Shown: positions 47,701 to 56,074 of the stretch, piece after piece | Numbering within the stretch: the first letter of the stretch is position 1 | Layout: each line of letters starts with the position of its first letter | Assembly (NCBI RefSeq): GCF_016429215.1 | Contig: NZ_JAELUH010000006.1 | Span: forward strand, 62,001-126,000 | Direction of reading: 5' to 3' | Length of the DNA stretch: 64,000 nt | DNA from: Herbaspirillum sp. ASV7 | GTDB lineage: Bacteria > Pseudomonadota > Gammaproteobacteria > Burkholderiales > Burkholderiaceae_D | Program-made: the position numbers and the translations under genes | The notes under the pieces: model-generated | The model's database searches: none | What the model was told of the DNA's origin: nothing | What the model saw: the letters and a program-made list of their open reading frames with translations, nothing else

Positions 47701-49379
47701 TCGCTTTTCGTATAGATGTGCTGGAAAGTGAATGTGGGCAGACCCGGCAGCGGTACACCCGCCTTATCCAAGGGCAGGAATTCGATGATCAGGGTATCGC
47801 CCACCTTCGCCGAGACCGCAGGCGCGACCTTGATCGTCAGGCCGTCGATGAAATCGGAAAATCTGATGGCAGCCTTGGACCAGCCGGGCACCACCTGCCC
47901 CGCAGCGGGCCTTTCGCTTTTTGGATCGACTTGCACGTAGGGCACCTGTGCACCGGCAATATTGCCATTGGCCGCAGAAGCGCCGTACAGCCTGGCCGCT
48001 CCGGCATCCAGGCCGACCGCGACCTTGTCATTGCTGTTGGGAACGGTGACGCTGAGCTGGCGCAACCCACTCAGATCCAGGCTCAGGCTGCCATCGGCGG
48101 CGGGGTTCATCGGTGCTTTGGCCAGCGCATCCAAGGTGGCCTGCAAGGGATCGGCGGCGTGAGCATCGCGCTGCGCCTGGGTCATGCCGGAGACGATGCC
48201 CAGTGCCAGGCCGTAGTTGACGGCGGCGGGAGGAGCGTCAGCGGCGCTCGGGCTAGTCAGCAGGGCCGGAATGGTCAGGATCAGGTCGCCGTCGCGCAGA
48301 CCGAAAGCCGCTGCAACGGCGGCATTGACGGCCTTCACATGGGCCGCCGAGAAGTCAGCTCCGATCAGTTTCGCCGCCAGTGTGGTCAGCGGGTTGACGG
48401 TCACGGCCGTATTCCCCGAGAGCCCGCCGATGACGGCCTGCAGCACCACGTTGCCCAGGGATTGCTGGCCGCTCACTTCGTCGTTGTAGTCATTCTCGTT
48501 CGGCTTGCTGTCGGTGAGCACGAGGCGCAGCATGTCGTTTGCGCTGACGGCCTTCTTCTCCACCAGCACCTGCATGCGACCGGTGGCATCGACGGTGCTG
48601 CTGGAGGCAACTTCGCTCCAGCTGCCATCGGCCATGCGTTTCTGCACGCTCACGCGCACTGCCGCGCCGGCATTGAAGGGGCCGGCCGCCGGCGTGACGG
48701 TCAGGCCATACATGTTCTCGGGAATGGCGTCGGCAACGACATTGTTGCTGGCTGCCGCAGCCGGAGTCTGGCTCTCCTTGGAAGTGGCACCGCCTCCACC
48801 GCCGCCGGCCGCCGCCAGACCCAGCAAGGCCAGTGCACCACCGCCGATGGCGACCGGCAAGGCCCAATCGGATTTCAGCCAGGCCTCGAATCCGGTCGCC
48901 TTGGCCTGCGCGGCAGGGGCGGATACGGGCACCGGAGCGGCCTGGCGCAGCAGCTCTTCACCAACGCTGCCGGGCCCATCGGTGCTGGCGGCCGGGGTCG
49001 CGGAGGAGGTATTGGCCTGGGCCAGCTGGAGCACCTCATCCTGACTGGCGCGGGCATCGCCGCCCTCCCCGGGCAGGTTCGATGCGGTAGCTTCCTGCTC
49101 ATCTTCGTGGCCGTCCTTGCGTCGCACCGACATGGCGGCATCGGCACTGGCCTGTTTGTCTTCAGCGTTGACGACGGCGGCATCGAGCAGGGTCTGCTCG
49201 TCGCGGACTTGTTGCTCATCGGATCGAGACAACGCACCCTTGCCCGTCGCATTCCTGCCCCCTTTGGCAGGTACCGCCGCAATACGTCGGGCCGCTGGCA
49301 TGATCGACTGTACCGGGACGTCGCCCAATTGCTTGTTGGCGACCGGGTTGGTTGCAGCCTTGCTATGATCATTAGACAT
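44586..49379 (-). CDS. N-terminal part of a frameshifted large adhesin
   Basis: The ATG at 49379 starts a 1597-aa frame; the last 37 residues, after Glu1560, are out-of-frame sequence rich in Arg, Cys and Pro. Residues 1-170 are charged and disordered. A membrane segment at about 172-191 ends in a run of six glycines, the same layout as the 7250-aa adhesin. A beta module with VTVNPLTTLAAKL follows, also shared with the giant. After that come Ig-like and larger beta domains, including SPSVPQLIDTYAPPPPT linkers and VTFTLDGTAPSAMAG-type Ig units. There is no secretion signal in this frame; it lies in the continuation 39953-44692. Alone, the fragment would not be exported by type I secretion. Confidence 0.82.
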   Translation of the reverse strand: MSNDHSKAATNPVANKQLGDVPVQSIMPAARRIAAVPAKGGRNATGKGALSRSDEQQVRDEQTLLDAAVVNAEDKQASADAAMSVRRKDGHEDEQEATASNLPGEGGDARASQDEVLQLAQANTSSATPAASTDGPGSVGEELLRQAAPVPVSAPAAQAKATGFEAWLKSDWALPVAIGGGALALLGLAAAGGGGGGATSKESQTPAAAASNNVVADAIPENMYGLTVTPAAGPFNAGAAVRVSVQKRMADGSWSEVASSSTVDATGRMQVLVEKKAVSANDMLRLVLTDSKPNENDYNDEVSGQQSLGNVVLQAVIGGLSGNTAVTVNPLTTLAAKLIGADFSAAHVKAVNAAVAAAFGLRDGDLILTIPALLTSPSAADAPPAAVNYGLALGIVSGMTQAQRDAHAADPLQATLDALAKAPMNPAADGSLSLDLSGLRQLSVTVPNSNDKVAVGLDAGAARLYGASAANGNIAGAQVPYVQVDPKSERPAAGQVVPGWSKAAIRFSDFIDGLTIKVAPAVSAKVGDTLIIEFLPLDKAGVPLPGLPTFTFQHIYTKSDADQVYSSRMSSENNSVGNFTVVVPTYDSYYGQAQPSSSNPQVYLFGVDGQKHYNFAAGNIGGYQMRATGAVVGLLGAGSNFSVDATPISTQSGSMSGSTTINGESNSSGSNVIRVKLVLPKGIQWEGADPTLKLLVTDAAGASREVIANADLTSKGQMIKGGGIWNFQATLSNSQEATKGLDGALRIPADALQFAPGTKLFDQFGNLLYTNDGGSWRDASNALVDNIQQALGVTTALANTGFKVDTTRPATPILNFTNLPSTTFDSEGYVRVDGGAFPAREKPNATPKGAAGFAAFDLVTTNMKQDFTVTFDNGAVSPNDVGDTVFLLAKASNKESGTTILQLRVGSTKIIRDPDGSYKARFGKDDYNDEIKRFNDAALKFPMKVEFFVQVLDQAGNTSGEPVPLQPRASGGAVNNVYLDLAAPAAPSVGLAADSDTGRVGAAETRSDNITSIVKPAIHVTGDLGTMAVVRDNNDQVVLSKWLISNSAGSNAADLAIPTALPKGPHNFTVTLVDAAGNASPPSSLTITVLPAQDQSTPLPVVSITSTPARGGFYIVGDDITGQVTFEREVYLKQGAQRKLSLNLGDINVNSTPLNVELVDGFGTKTLTFKHKVVASDLNTSSGLTRASLVNADQLEDVAGSPINSLAATNFSSPSVPQLIDTYAPPPPTLAVVADIATHQGKASKVTAQGGALTVAAEAGTQVELSFTGSAGRIVTKSVQAAAGNAGVPVPLTQAEIDQLGDGQVSVTATARDQATNRSQASVPVTFTLDGTAPSAMAGSATPKVATNLPISFTVKFSETLNREPLVGDFQATYGEVQSVVAAGSDKPNQYVVTVKPQDGVAGGGAGKVQLSLSAAGLGLTDQAGNPMASTGVLAEQAIDTQGPMVVSVKKAVAPEASTPLPKKSFDWIVTFNEKIDQIDQGNLLKPENFTVSGGSNVRVTDVTPFGNDGTQYKVTVNPGSLSGNNNPITLGLRGFVIDGGTVLDKLGNRNPGQPDLSNEGGARQHRCPGPQRASGSDRRCQPARYQPPCRDVLPCR
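44693..44700 (-). other. G8 homopolymer at the adhesin frameshift
   Basis: Eight G residues on the coding strand (eight C on the plus strand). With seven G the reading is Asn-Glu-Gly-Gly-Arg-Val-Asn-Ile-Asp and both long frames fuse. With eight G the frame runs into a stop at 44586. The tract is therefore either a phase-variation or slippage site or a base-calling error. Confidence 0.85.
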
Positions 49380-49454
49380 ACGAAGTTAGCTTTCTATGAT
49401 TTATTGACGGAGTAATGAAAAATATTGGCGACAAAATGCCCACCCCAATGGCAA

Positions 49455-49477
49455 TGGGCCAACATGGTGTTGGCCCA
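49455..49477 (-). other. Hairpin between the MotA-like gene and the first adhesin gene
   Basis: A perfect 9-bp stem, TGGGCCAAC and GTTGGCCCA, with a 5-nt loop lies in the 109-base gap after the MotA-like stop. No T-run follows on the minus strand. It may act as an attenuator, a processing site or a stabiliser separating secretion genes from adhesin genes. Confidence 0.5.
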
Positions 49478-49488
49478 GATGTCGGGTT

Positions 49489-51042
49489 TTATGCTGTCGG
49501 TACGCCCGGTGCCTTGTCGGGTTGTTGCCATTGGCCGCCATTGGCAGCGCCCAGGGTGATGTCGAGCTTGTCGACACGAGCGATGATCTCCATGAGCTGG
49601 GGTTGGAGCTGGGCGCCCTGTTGCAGCAACTGGTTGCCGGCGGTCTCGATGGCCACCGCCGCAGCGCGGCTGTTGGCGTCGATGCCGCCGAGGGCCAGTG
49701 CCTGCTCGCGCTGGGTGCGTGCGCTGTCTTCCAGGCTGACGCTGACCTGGCGCAGGTCATCGTGCAGTACGGTCTTGAGACTGTCGCATTGCTCGCGCAA
49801 CGCCTGGCGCTGCAATTCACCTTCCAGTACGGTCGTGCTGGTCAGCTCGCTCAACTTGCGGGAAACCGCCCTCTGCTCGTCGGCGATGCCGTCGGTCAGT
49901 CCGGAGATGCCGCCAAGATGGGTTTCCATGGCGCGCACGGCGTTGAGCAACCCATGGTGTGCCTGCTGGGTCTCTTCGAACTTGTGCACCAGGACGCCCA
50001 TGCGCTGTTCCATGGCGGCGGCGATCTGCTCCAGCTGGGGACGATCCTTGGCTTGTGTGGTGACGAGTTTCTCCAGGTTGTCCATGCTCTTGGCCAGCGG
50101 ATCACTGACCTGGCGCATGCGCGAGGAGGCCAGCAGGATGGCTTCGGTCTGCTGGTGCATCTCGGTGCGGATGGCGCGCATTTCCTTCAGCTGGCCCTCG
50201 CCTACGGTCATGTCCTGCTGAACTGCGGCCTGGTCGATGCCTTGGGGCATGCAGATGGCTTCAGCGGCGAGGAAATAGTTTTCTTCGGCGCGGCCTACCA
50301 GCACGCGCTGCAGTTTCCTGGTGGCCAGCAGCTGCAGGTTATTGACGATGGAGCCACCCAGGCCCAGCAAGGAGGCCACGAAGGCGTCGCCCATGCCGCC
50401 CAGGGGGGCGCTCATCTTCTGGAAGAACTGGGCCATCATGTCGCTGCTACCCTCGGCGCCGACGGTGCCGAACAGGCCGATGAGGGCAGCCACCTCCTTG
50501 AGGGTGACGATAAGACCCAGGAAGGTACCGAACAGGCCCAGGCCAATGAGGGTGTTGGCAATGTATTGGGCCAGGATGGTGCGACGCTGGATGTCGCCGC
50601 CAAAGCCCTCGAAGTGCTGTTGCAGACGGACCTGGTCATGGGCCACCGCCTGCCCGTCCTTCTTGAGCAGCTGACCGAATAGCGCGGTGACCTGCAGGCC
50701 CATGCCGCCGGTCTTGAGGCTCTCATGCAAGGCCTGGGCCTGGGCGGTCCGATCCTCGCCTTCGTGCGAGCGAAGACGGCGGGTCAGGAAGTCCAGGTGC
50801 TTGCCTTCGGCGAGCAATCGCCAGGTCTGCGCGATGGTCAGCAACTGGCCGGCCACCGTGATGACGACCAGCAGCACCACGAAGAAGGGGTTGGCCACAT
50901 GCTTGAGCAATTCCATCACGCGACTGAACAACATGGCATTGACCAGCACGTACACGGCAAATACGGACAGCGTCCCGATCCAAGGCAACAGATAGGCTGG
51001 GTCGGAGGCGGGGACTGGCTTGTTGAGATTGGCAATCTTCAT
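49489..51042 (-). CDS. MotA/ExbB/SiiB-like membrane channel protein with coiled-coil tail
   Basis: A 517-aa protein; the ATG at 51042 follows AAGGA. Membrane segments lie at about 19-40, 52-72, 160-190 and 212-240. The third contains LGLFGTFLGLIVTLKEV and the fourth GGMGDAFVASLLGLGGSIV, the MotA/TolQ/ExbB proton-channel pattern. Residues about 270-500 are a long heptad-rich cytoplasmic tail, longer than in MotA and reminiscent of ZorA-type proteins. The gene is 33 nt downstream of the HlyD-like gene and precedes the adhesins. Its partner is most likely the MotB-like protein at 14169-15020. The role by analogy with SiiAB is proton-driven support of adhesin secretion or surface display. Confidence 0.82.
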   Translation of the reverse strand: MKIANLNKPVPASDPAYLLPWIGTLSVFAVYVLVNAMLFSRVMELLKHVANPFFVVLLVVITVAGQLLTIAQTWRLLAEGKHLDFLTRRLRSHEGEDRTAQAQALHESLKTGGMGLQVTALFGQLLKKDGQAVAHDQVRLQQHFEGFGGDIQRRTILAQYIANTLIGLGLFGTFLGLIVTLKEVAALIGLFGTVGAEGSSDMMAQFFQKMSAPLGGMGDAFVASLLGLGGSIVNNLQLLATRKLQRVLVGRAEENYFLAAEAICMPQGIDQAAVQQDMTVGEGQLKEMRAIRTEMHQQTEAILLASSRMRQVSDPLAKSMDNLEKLVTTQAKDRPQLEQIAAAMEQRMGVLVHKFEETQQAHHGLLNAVRAMETHLGGISGLTDGIADEQRAVSRKLSELTSTTVLEGELQRQALREQCDSLKTVLHDDLRQVSVSLEDSARTQREQALALGGIDANSRAAAVAIETAGNQLLQQGAQLQPQLMEIIARVDKLDITLGAANGGQWQQPDKAPGVPTA

Positions 51043-51075
51043 CGGATGGTCCTTGAATTGAGAGGTGAATGGCGG

Positions 51076-52236
51076 TTATCGCTCCCCCATCGATTCCTGG
51101 AGGGTCTTGGCGATCGGTTTGACCAGGAATGAAAGGACGGTGCGGGTACTGGCCTTGATTTCGACGGTGGCGGTCATGCCCGGCTTGACGTGGATCGCGC
51201 TGGCCTTCTGGCCTTTGAACACGGTGTCTTCCAGGGCGATGTGCACCCGGTAGTAGGGCACGGCCCCCTGACGGGTTTCGTCCAGCAGGGTGTCTGGACT
51301 GACGTAGACCACATGGCCGTTGAGCGTGCCGTAGATGGCGTAGTCGTAGGCGTCCAGCTTGACGTTGGCGGCCTGGCCCGCTTTCACGTAGGCGGAGTCG
51401 GCAGTGGACACCTTGGCTTCCACGATCAGGTTGTCCACCGGCAGGATTTCCATGACGACGTCGCCGGGGCGCACGACGCCGCCGATGGTGGTCACCCGGA
51501 TGTTCTTGACCACGCCATCGGCAGGCGCGCGCAATTCGGTGTGTTCCAGCACCTGGGTGCGGTCTTCCAGTTGCTCACGCTGGGTGTTGAGGTCTTCCTG
51601 GACCTTGGTCATGTCGACCAGGGCTTCCTGGAAATACTTGTTGCGCTTGTTGTTGATCTGGGCGCGGATATCGGCCACGTTGCGCTGCAGGCGCAGCACG
51701 TCGGCGCGGCCGACGTCGCCGGTCTTCTCCAGGTTGCGATTCATCTGCAGCTCCTGGTTGGCCAGTTCCAGCATGTCGTTCAGGGCCAGCACATCCTGGT
51801 CGATCAGGGTCTTGCGCTTGATGTAGAGGTCCTTCTGGTTGGCGATATATTCCTTGTACTCCAGCAGTTCAGGATCGAAATTGAGCGGCTGGCCGTAGAC
51901 CTCGGCGCGCAGGCGCGCCAGCGCGATGCGCAATGCCGCCACCTTGGCGCGGCTATCGTTGAGGGAGGTCTGGACCCGGTCCTGTTCCAGTACCATCAGC
52001 AACTGCCCGTGCTTGACGCCCTCGCCCTCCTTGACCAGGATCTGCTTGACCGGCCCGCCATCGGGGGCCTGCACGGACTGCGTGCGGGAGACGGCGATCA
52101 CCTGGCCCTGGGCCCGCGTGACCTGATCGATATGACTGACCGCCGCCCAGATCAGCAGGATGACGACGGTGGCCATGGATAGACGCAATATCCATTGCGC
52201 CGATACGAGGGGGTTCTTGACTGTCTTGTTTTTCAT
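51076..52236 (-). CDS. Type I secretion periplasmic adaptor (HlyD/LapC family)
   Basis: A 386-aa membrane fusion protein; the ATG at 52236 is preferred to an in-frame TTG at 52242. A membrane anchor at about 18-38 is followed by a lipoyl/barrel half-motif (VQAPDGGPVKQILVKEGEGV), a long coiled coil (about 95-235), the return half-motif (LRAPADGVVKNIRVTTIGGVV) and a C-terminal beta-barrel ending VKPGMTATVEIK and then LVKPIAK. This is the standard HlyD architecture that links the ABC exporter to TolC. It lies 22 nt after the ABC transporter gene and 33 nt before the MotA-like gene, so it is in the same operon. Confidence 0.95.
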   Translation of the reverse strand: MKNKTVKNPLVSAQWILRLSMATVVILLIWAAVSHIDQVTRAQGQVIAVSRTQSVQAPDGGPVKQILVKEGEGVKHGQLLMVLEQDRVQTSLNDSRAKVAALRIALARLRAEVYGQPLNFDPELLEYKEYIANQKDLYIKRKTLIDQDVLALNDMLELANQELQMNRNLEKTGDVGRADVLRLQRNVADIRAQINNKRNKYFQEALVDMTKVQEDLNTQREQLEDRTQVLEHTELRAPADGVVKNIRVTTIGGVVRPGDVVMEILPVDNLIVEAKVSTADSAYVKAGQAANVKLDAYDYAIYGTLNGHVVYVSPDTLLDETRQGAVPYYRVHIALEDTVFKGQKASAIHVKPGMTATVEIKASTRTVLSFLVKPIAKTLQESMGER

Positions 52237-52258
52237 ATGCAATCCGGATTCGTCCGCC

Positions 52259-54352
52259 TCATGCCACCGTGGTCAATGCCGCTGCCGATGGCTCGCCGCG
52301 CAGACGGGCCAGCACCGCATCACGGGGACCATCGAGCACGATGCGATTGCCCACCACGACGATGACGCGATCCACCATGGGCAGGAAGGCTGGCTTGTGG
52401 GTAACGACCACCAGCGTGCGGCCGGTGCCGACCTCCTCCTGCAAGACACGCAGACAGTTGCGCTCCAGATCTTCATCCATGGAAGCGGTGGGTTCGTCGA
52501 GCAGGAAGATGTCAGGCTGGCAGAGCAGCAGCCTGGTGAAGGCCACCAGCTGACGCTGACCGCCCGAGAGACCCCGGCCACCTTCATGGATCGGCAGATC
52601 CAGGCCCTTGGGATGGGCCGCCACCAGGCGTAACAGACCAGTGCGCTCCATCACCCGGCGCAGGACCTCGTCGCCCGGGTCCGGCAGGCCGATCAGCAGG
52701 TTTTCGCGCAAGCTGCCCACGAAGAGGCGGTGGTCCTGTTGCAGGTAACCGATGTGCTGATTGAGCGTAAGCCGATTGATGCTGGCCATGTCCAGGCCAT
52801 CGAGCAGGACGCGGCCCTGCTGCGGCCGATAGAGGCCGGAGAGCAGGCGCAGGATGGTGGACTTGCCCGCACCGATGGGGCCCAGGATGGCAATGCGTTC
52901 ACCGGCCTCGATACTGAGCTTGTCGATGGTCATGGCATTGAGCAGACTGCCCGTATAGGTGAACTTGACCTCTTCCACACGGAACTCGCCGCGCAGGCTA
53001 TCGGGCGTCAGTTGGCGTTCGCCGCCCTGGTCGGTCTGCAGGGCGTAGATCTTTTCCAGCCCGGCCAGGGTGGCCTTGGTATGGGCGCGCTGCACCATCA
53101 GGCCGGGGATCATCGCCACCGGCGCCAGGATGCGCCCGCCCAGGATGGAACAGGCAATCAGCGCTCCCATGGTGATCTGGCCATTGATGACCAGGAAGGC
53201 CCCCACGATGACGGTGGTGGAGTAGCTCAGCTGCTGCAGCGTCGCAGCGACATAGCCGGCATGGTCGCCGATGGCGCGCATGGCCATGTCGCTGCGTATC
53301 GATTCGGCACTGACATCGATCCAGCGGGAGAGGAACTTCCATCCGCCCGAGCCGGACTTGATGGTCTCCACGCCTTCGACGGTCTCCACCAGGAGGCCGG
53401 TCTTGAGGTTGGAGGCGGCGGCACTGCGGTCGGCCAGGCGCACGACCTTGCGGTTGGAGAGATAGCCGAACAGGATGGCAGCCAGGCCGAACAGGGTCGG
53501 CACCAGGGCCATCCAGGGGCTGGCGATGAGGGCGATCACCAGTACGAAGAGCAGGCCCAGCGGCAGATCCACCAGGGTAAAGAGGGTCTGCGAGGTGTAG
53601 AAGGAGCGGATCTGCTCGTAGCCGCGCAACTGGCCCGCCAGGCTGCCGACCGAGCCGGGCAATTGGTCCACCCGGACCGACAGCAGCCGCTCGAACAAGG
53701 CCTGCGAGAGCTTGGCATCCAGTCCGGAGACCACCGAATCCATGATGTGCGAGCGGGCGAACTTCATGCCCAACTCGAACAGGATGGCCAGGCCGACGCC
53801 GGTGGCCAGCACGATCAGGGTCGCCACGCCATGGGTGGGGATGACGCGGTCGTAGACCTGCATCGAGAAGATCGAAGCACCCAGTGCAATCACGCTCATG
53901 ACGACGGAGGCAATCACGACCTCAACGATCACCGGACGAAATTCGGCGATGGCATCCAGGAAGATGCTTTCGAAACCCTTGGGCTTACCCTTTTCATCCT
54001 GGCTGGAGAAATCGATCCTGTAGGCGCCCCCGCTGACCTCCTCGGTGCTGACCAGGGCTTGCCCACCGGCACTGACGAAGATCCAGCGGCCATCCGGACG
54101 CTGGTCGACCAGCAATCCCCAGCCCTGCCCCTGTGCCTGACAAAGCAGGGGCAGGCTGGCGCGCTCGGGCAGTGGCAGATGCTCGGGTTTCACGATGTTG
54201 AGCGCTGCGCTCAGGTGATGGAGTTCGACTTCCTCGCCACCCCGCAGGGCAGCGGCGATAGCGCCGTCCAGACGCACCGGGTCAATGACCACGCCCTGAC
54301 GGCGCGCCATCGAGGTGATCGCCCACGATAATGACGCGAGGGATTCACTCAT
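52259..54352 (-). CDS. Type I secretion ABC transporter (LapB/HlyB family)
   Basis: A 697-aa inner-membrane exporter; the ATG at 54352 has GGAG 8 nt upstream. Residues 1-130 are a C39-like domain without the catalytic cysteine, as in exporters of RTX proteins that are not cleaved during export. Six membrane segments follow (about 145-420). The ATPase has GPIGAGKST (about 488), the Q-loop YLQQDH, the signature LSGGQRQ, Walker B DIFLLDEPTASMD and the H-loop VVVTHK. It is the first gene of the secretion-adhesin group after an 870-base gap. LapB- and LssB-like exporters typically serve very large adhesins, which fits the downstream genes. Confidence 0.96.
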   Translation of the reverse strand: MSESLASLSWAITSMARRQGVVIDPVRLDGAIAAALRGGEEVELHHLSAALNIVKPEHLPLPERASLPLLCQAQGQGWGLLVDQRPDGRWIFVSAGGQALVSTEEVSGGAYRIDFSSQDEKGKPKGFESIFLDAIAEFRPVIVEVVIASVVMSVIALGASIFSMQVYDRVIPTHGVATLIVLATGVGLAILFELGMKFARSHIMDSVVSGLDAKLSQALFERLLSVRVDQLPGSVGSLAGQLRGYEQIRSFYTSQTLFTLVDLPLGLLFVLVIALIASPWMALVPTLFGLAAILFGYLSNRKVVRLADRSAAASNLKTGLLVETVEGVETIKSGSGGWKFLSRWIDVSAESIRSDMAMRAIGDHAGYVAATLQQLSYSTTVIVGAFLVINGQITMGALIACSILGGRILAPVAMIPGLMVQRAHTKATLAGLEKIYALQTDQGGERQLTPDSLRGEFRVEEVKFTYTGSLLNAMTIDKLSIEAGERIAILGPIGAGKSTILRLLSGLYRPQQGRVLLDGLDMASINRLTLNQHIGYLQQDHRLFVGSLRENLLIGLPDPGDEVLRRVMERTGLLRLVAAHPKGLDLPIHEGGRGLSGGQRQLVAFTRLLLCQPDIFLLDEPTASMDEDLERNCLRVLQEEVGTGRTLVVVTHKPAFLPMVDRVIVVVGNRIVLDGPRDAVLARLRGEPSAAALTTVA

Positions 54353-54990
54353 TGCAATGCTCCAGCGCAGGACAGGGAATGCGCACAGCGCGCCGGTTGA
54401 CTTTCACGGTTCACCGTCCCGGTCTGATGAGCCTGCTGACAAAGGCTCTGGAGCCGGTAACGATGGAATCTGTTTCTCATGGCGACTTATAAAAATGGAC
54501 TATCAAACATATCGGCGCCCTGCCTGCGATGCAGGTCCGGATACGCTCGATACCGAAACACGCAAACCGAATGCATCTGAGCGATTTGAATGCGAAGACA
54601 GGTAAATACCCTGCGACGAATTGCTGGCCGATGCGGAGATCCTGGGCCGAACTTTCGTCGCTGATACAGGTTCGCACCTTGAATAAAGTTCTTTCTGGCA
54701 CCAGCAACAGAAAAAGCCCCGGATAGTTATCGCTGGCACAAATCATCAGGAAATCAATGATCTTTTAAAAGTTAGAAATTTTTAATTGTCCATTCGGGCA
54801 TTCAAGTGATATCCAATTCACTATTTAATTAGAAAATAAATACCTAGAAATTCTCTACGCACTACAAATAGTGAGGTCCGCATGCGTTGTTCATGCGCCT
54901 CCTTATCCTTCGATGTTGCCTGCCATGCGGCGCGGATGCCGTGACCCGAACATTCGTCCTATCCATTCTGATAAGACTGAATAATGAAAA
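54353..54990. promoter_or_regulatory. AT-rich leader region of the secretion-adhesin operon
   Basis: About 640 bases with no gene I would support. The stretch from about 54760 to 54880 is strongly AT-rich compared with the rest of the window. Because a terminator closes the tolC-EAL unit at 54991-55022, the promoter of the ABC transporter operon should lie here, on the minus strand. I see no unambiguous -35/-10 pair. AT-rich leaders of this kind are often silenced by H-NS-like proteins. Confidence 0.45.
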
Positions 54991-55022
54991 CTCCCCTCGA
55001 TTCCGGAATGAAATGAGGGGAG
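54991..55022 (-). terminator. Terminator of the tolC-EAL unit
   Basis: On the minus strand a perfect 8-bp stem, CTCCCCTC and GAGGGGAG, is followed directly by TTTTC. The 16-nt loop contains the palindrome ATTCCGGAAT. It lies about 200 bases after the EAL stop codon. The region between (55023-55222) is AT-rich, has no supported gene and probably is the 3' untranslated part. Confidence 0.72.
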
Positions 55023-55222
55023 CCTTGCTACATTCGCCATCTGATGGACAGACAGAAGATCGTCGCTGATGACAGCATCCTTATTGCAACATTATTTTTT
55101 GGACGCGAAACTAACTTTATATAAGCGTAATTATTTTTTTAATTGTTCTTTGGTGAGGCAAATTCTATAAATTTTTTGTAGACCGCATTTCCATATCCAG
55201 GATGGTCGACACCGACGCTTCG

Positions 55223-56041
55223 TCATGGCGCCGCGACGTCAGTGACATCCAGATAGTCAATAAAATCCTCGCCGGACCTGGGTCGGGAAAAATACCAACC
55301 CTGTGCGAAATGGACGCCGGCTTCAGCCAGATAACTGGCTTGCGCCGCAGTCTCGACGCCCTCGGCAACGAGCTTCATTCCGAGGGTGGTGGCTATGTCG
55401 ATGATGCAGCCCAGAACCGGATGCGGCGCCCCCTCTCCGCTGATTCCGCAGATGAATGAGCGATCGATCTTCAAGACGTCGCAGGACAGTTCATGCAGGT
55501 AGCGCAGGCTGGAATAGCCTACGCCGAAGTCATCAATGGCCACCACGTGCCCTCGCCCTCTGGCGCGAGACAGTGTCGCGCGGGCGCTGGCGATTTCCAT
55601 CTGCTGGCTCTCGGTGATTTCCAGCCAGATCTGCGCGGGACGGATGCCGCTTCCCCTCAAGCGGTCTTCAATGAGCGGCAGGATGCCGCCGCTGCCGACC
55701 TCGGCGGGACTGACATTGATGGCGACATGCAGGGCGGGGTAGCGGAATAGGCAGGTGCCGAGCTCACCGACCACCAACTCGACGACGCGATCTGTGATGA
55801 GATCCGTGCATCGCAGGCGTTCGGCAGCCGGAATGAAGCGATCCGGCATGACGATCTCTCCATCCGGGCGTCGCCAGCGCACCAAGGCTTCGGCGCCGAC
55901 GCATCGACGGCTCAGCAGATCGATGACCGGTTGATAGAGCACCATGATCTCGTTACGGCGGATCGCATTTTCCAGTTGGCGCCGACCGATCACCTGCGCG
56001 CTCCCCGGCCGTTCCACGAAAGCGATACCGATCTCAACCAC
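55223..56041 (-). CDS. EAL-domain cyclic-di-GMP phosphodiesterase
   Basis: A 272-aa single-domain protein with a GTG start at 56041; no ribosome site is clear, and translation may be coupled to the tolC stop 33 nt upstream. The EAL motif GAEALVRW is at 49-56. Also present are INVSP, the metal-binding LEITES, IDDFGVGYSSL, LKIDRSFI and LVAEGVET, so the residues needed for c-di-GMP hydrolysis appear intact. There is no membrane segment, GGDEF or sensor domain. Linkage to an adhesin secretion locus suggests c-di-GMP control of adhesin display, a theme known from LapA/LapD, but no LapD- or LapG-like gene is in the window. Confidence 0.92.
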   Translation of the reverse strand: MVEIGIAFVERPGSAQVIGRRQLENAIRRNEIMVLYQPVIDLLSRRCVGAEALVRWRRPDGEIVMPDRFIPAAERLRCTDLITDRVVELVVGELGTCLFRYPALHVAINVSPAEVGSGGILPLIEDRLRGSGIRPAQIWLEITESQQMEIASARATLSRARGRGHVVAIDDFGVGYSSLRYLHELSCDVLKIDRSFICGISGEGAPHPVLGCIIDIATTLGMKLVAEGVETAAQASYLAEAGVHFAQGWYFSRPRSGEDFIDYLDVTDVAAP

Positions 56042-56074
56042 CGCAACGACATCAGCATGGTGTGTCGCAGGCGG

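Noticed and set aside
47016-49415. Plus-strand open frame of 799 codons
   Set aside because: Antisense to the N-terminal part of the split adhesin; the sense frame has clear domains, the antisense one does not.
12974-51042. Zorya-type phage defence (MotA-like with long tail plus MotB-like protein)
   Set aside because: The channel pair resembles ZorAB, but no ZorC, ZorD or ZorE gene is present, and the linked genes are a type I exporter and adhesins.
54477-54746. Minus-strand open frame of 89 codons in the operon leader
   Set aside because: Cys/Arg-rich composition, no ribosome site and no recognisable motif; it lies in probable regulatory DNA.
55165-55368. Minus-strand 67-codon frame overlapping the end of the EAL gene
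   Set aside because: Different frame from the EAL protein, Arg/Ser-rich and without a ribosome site.
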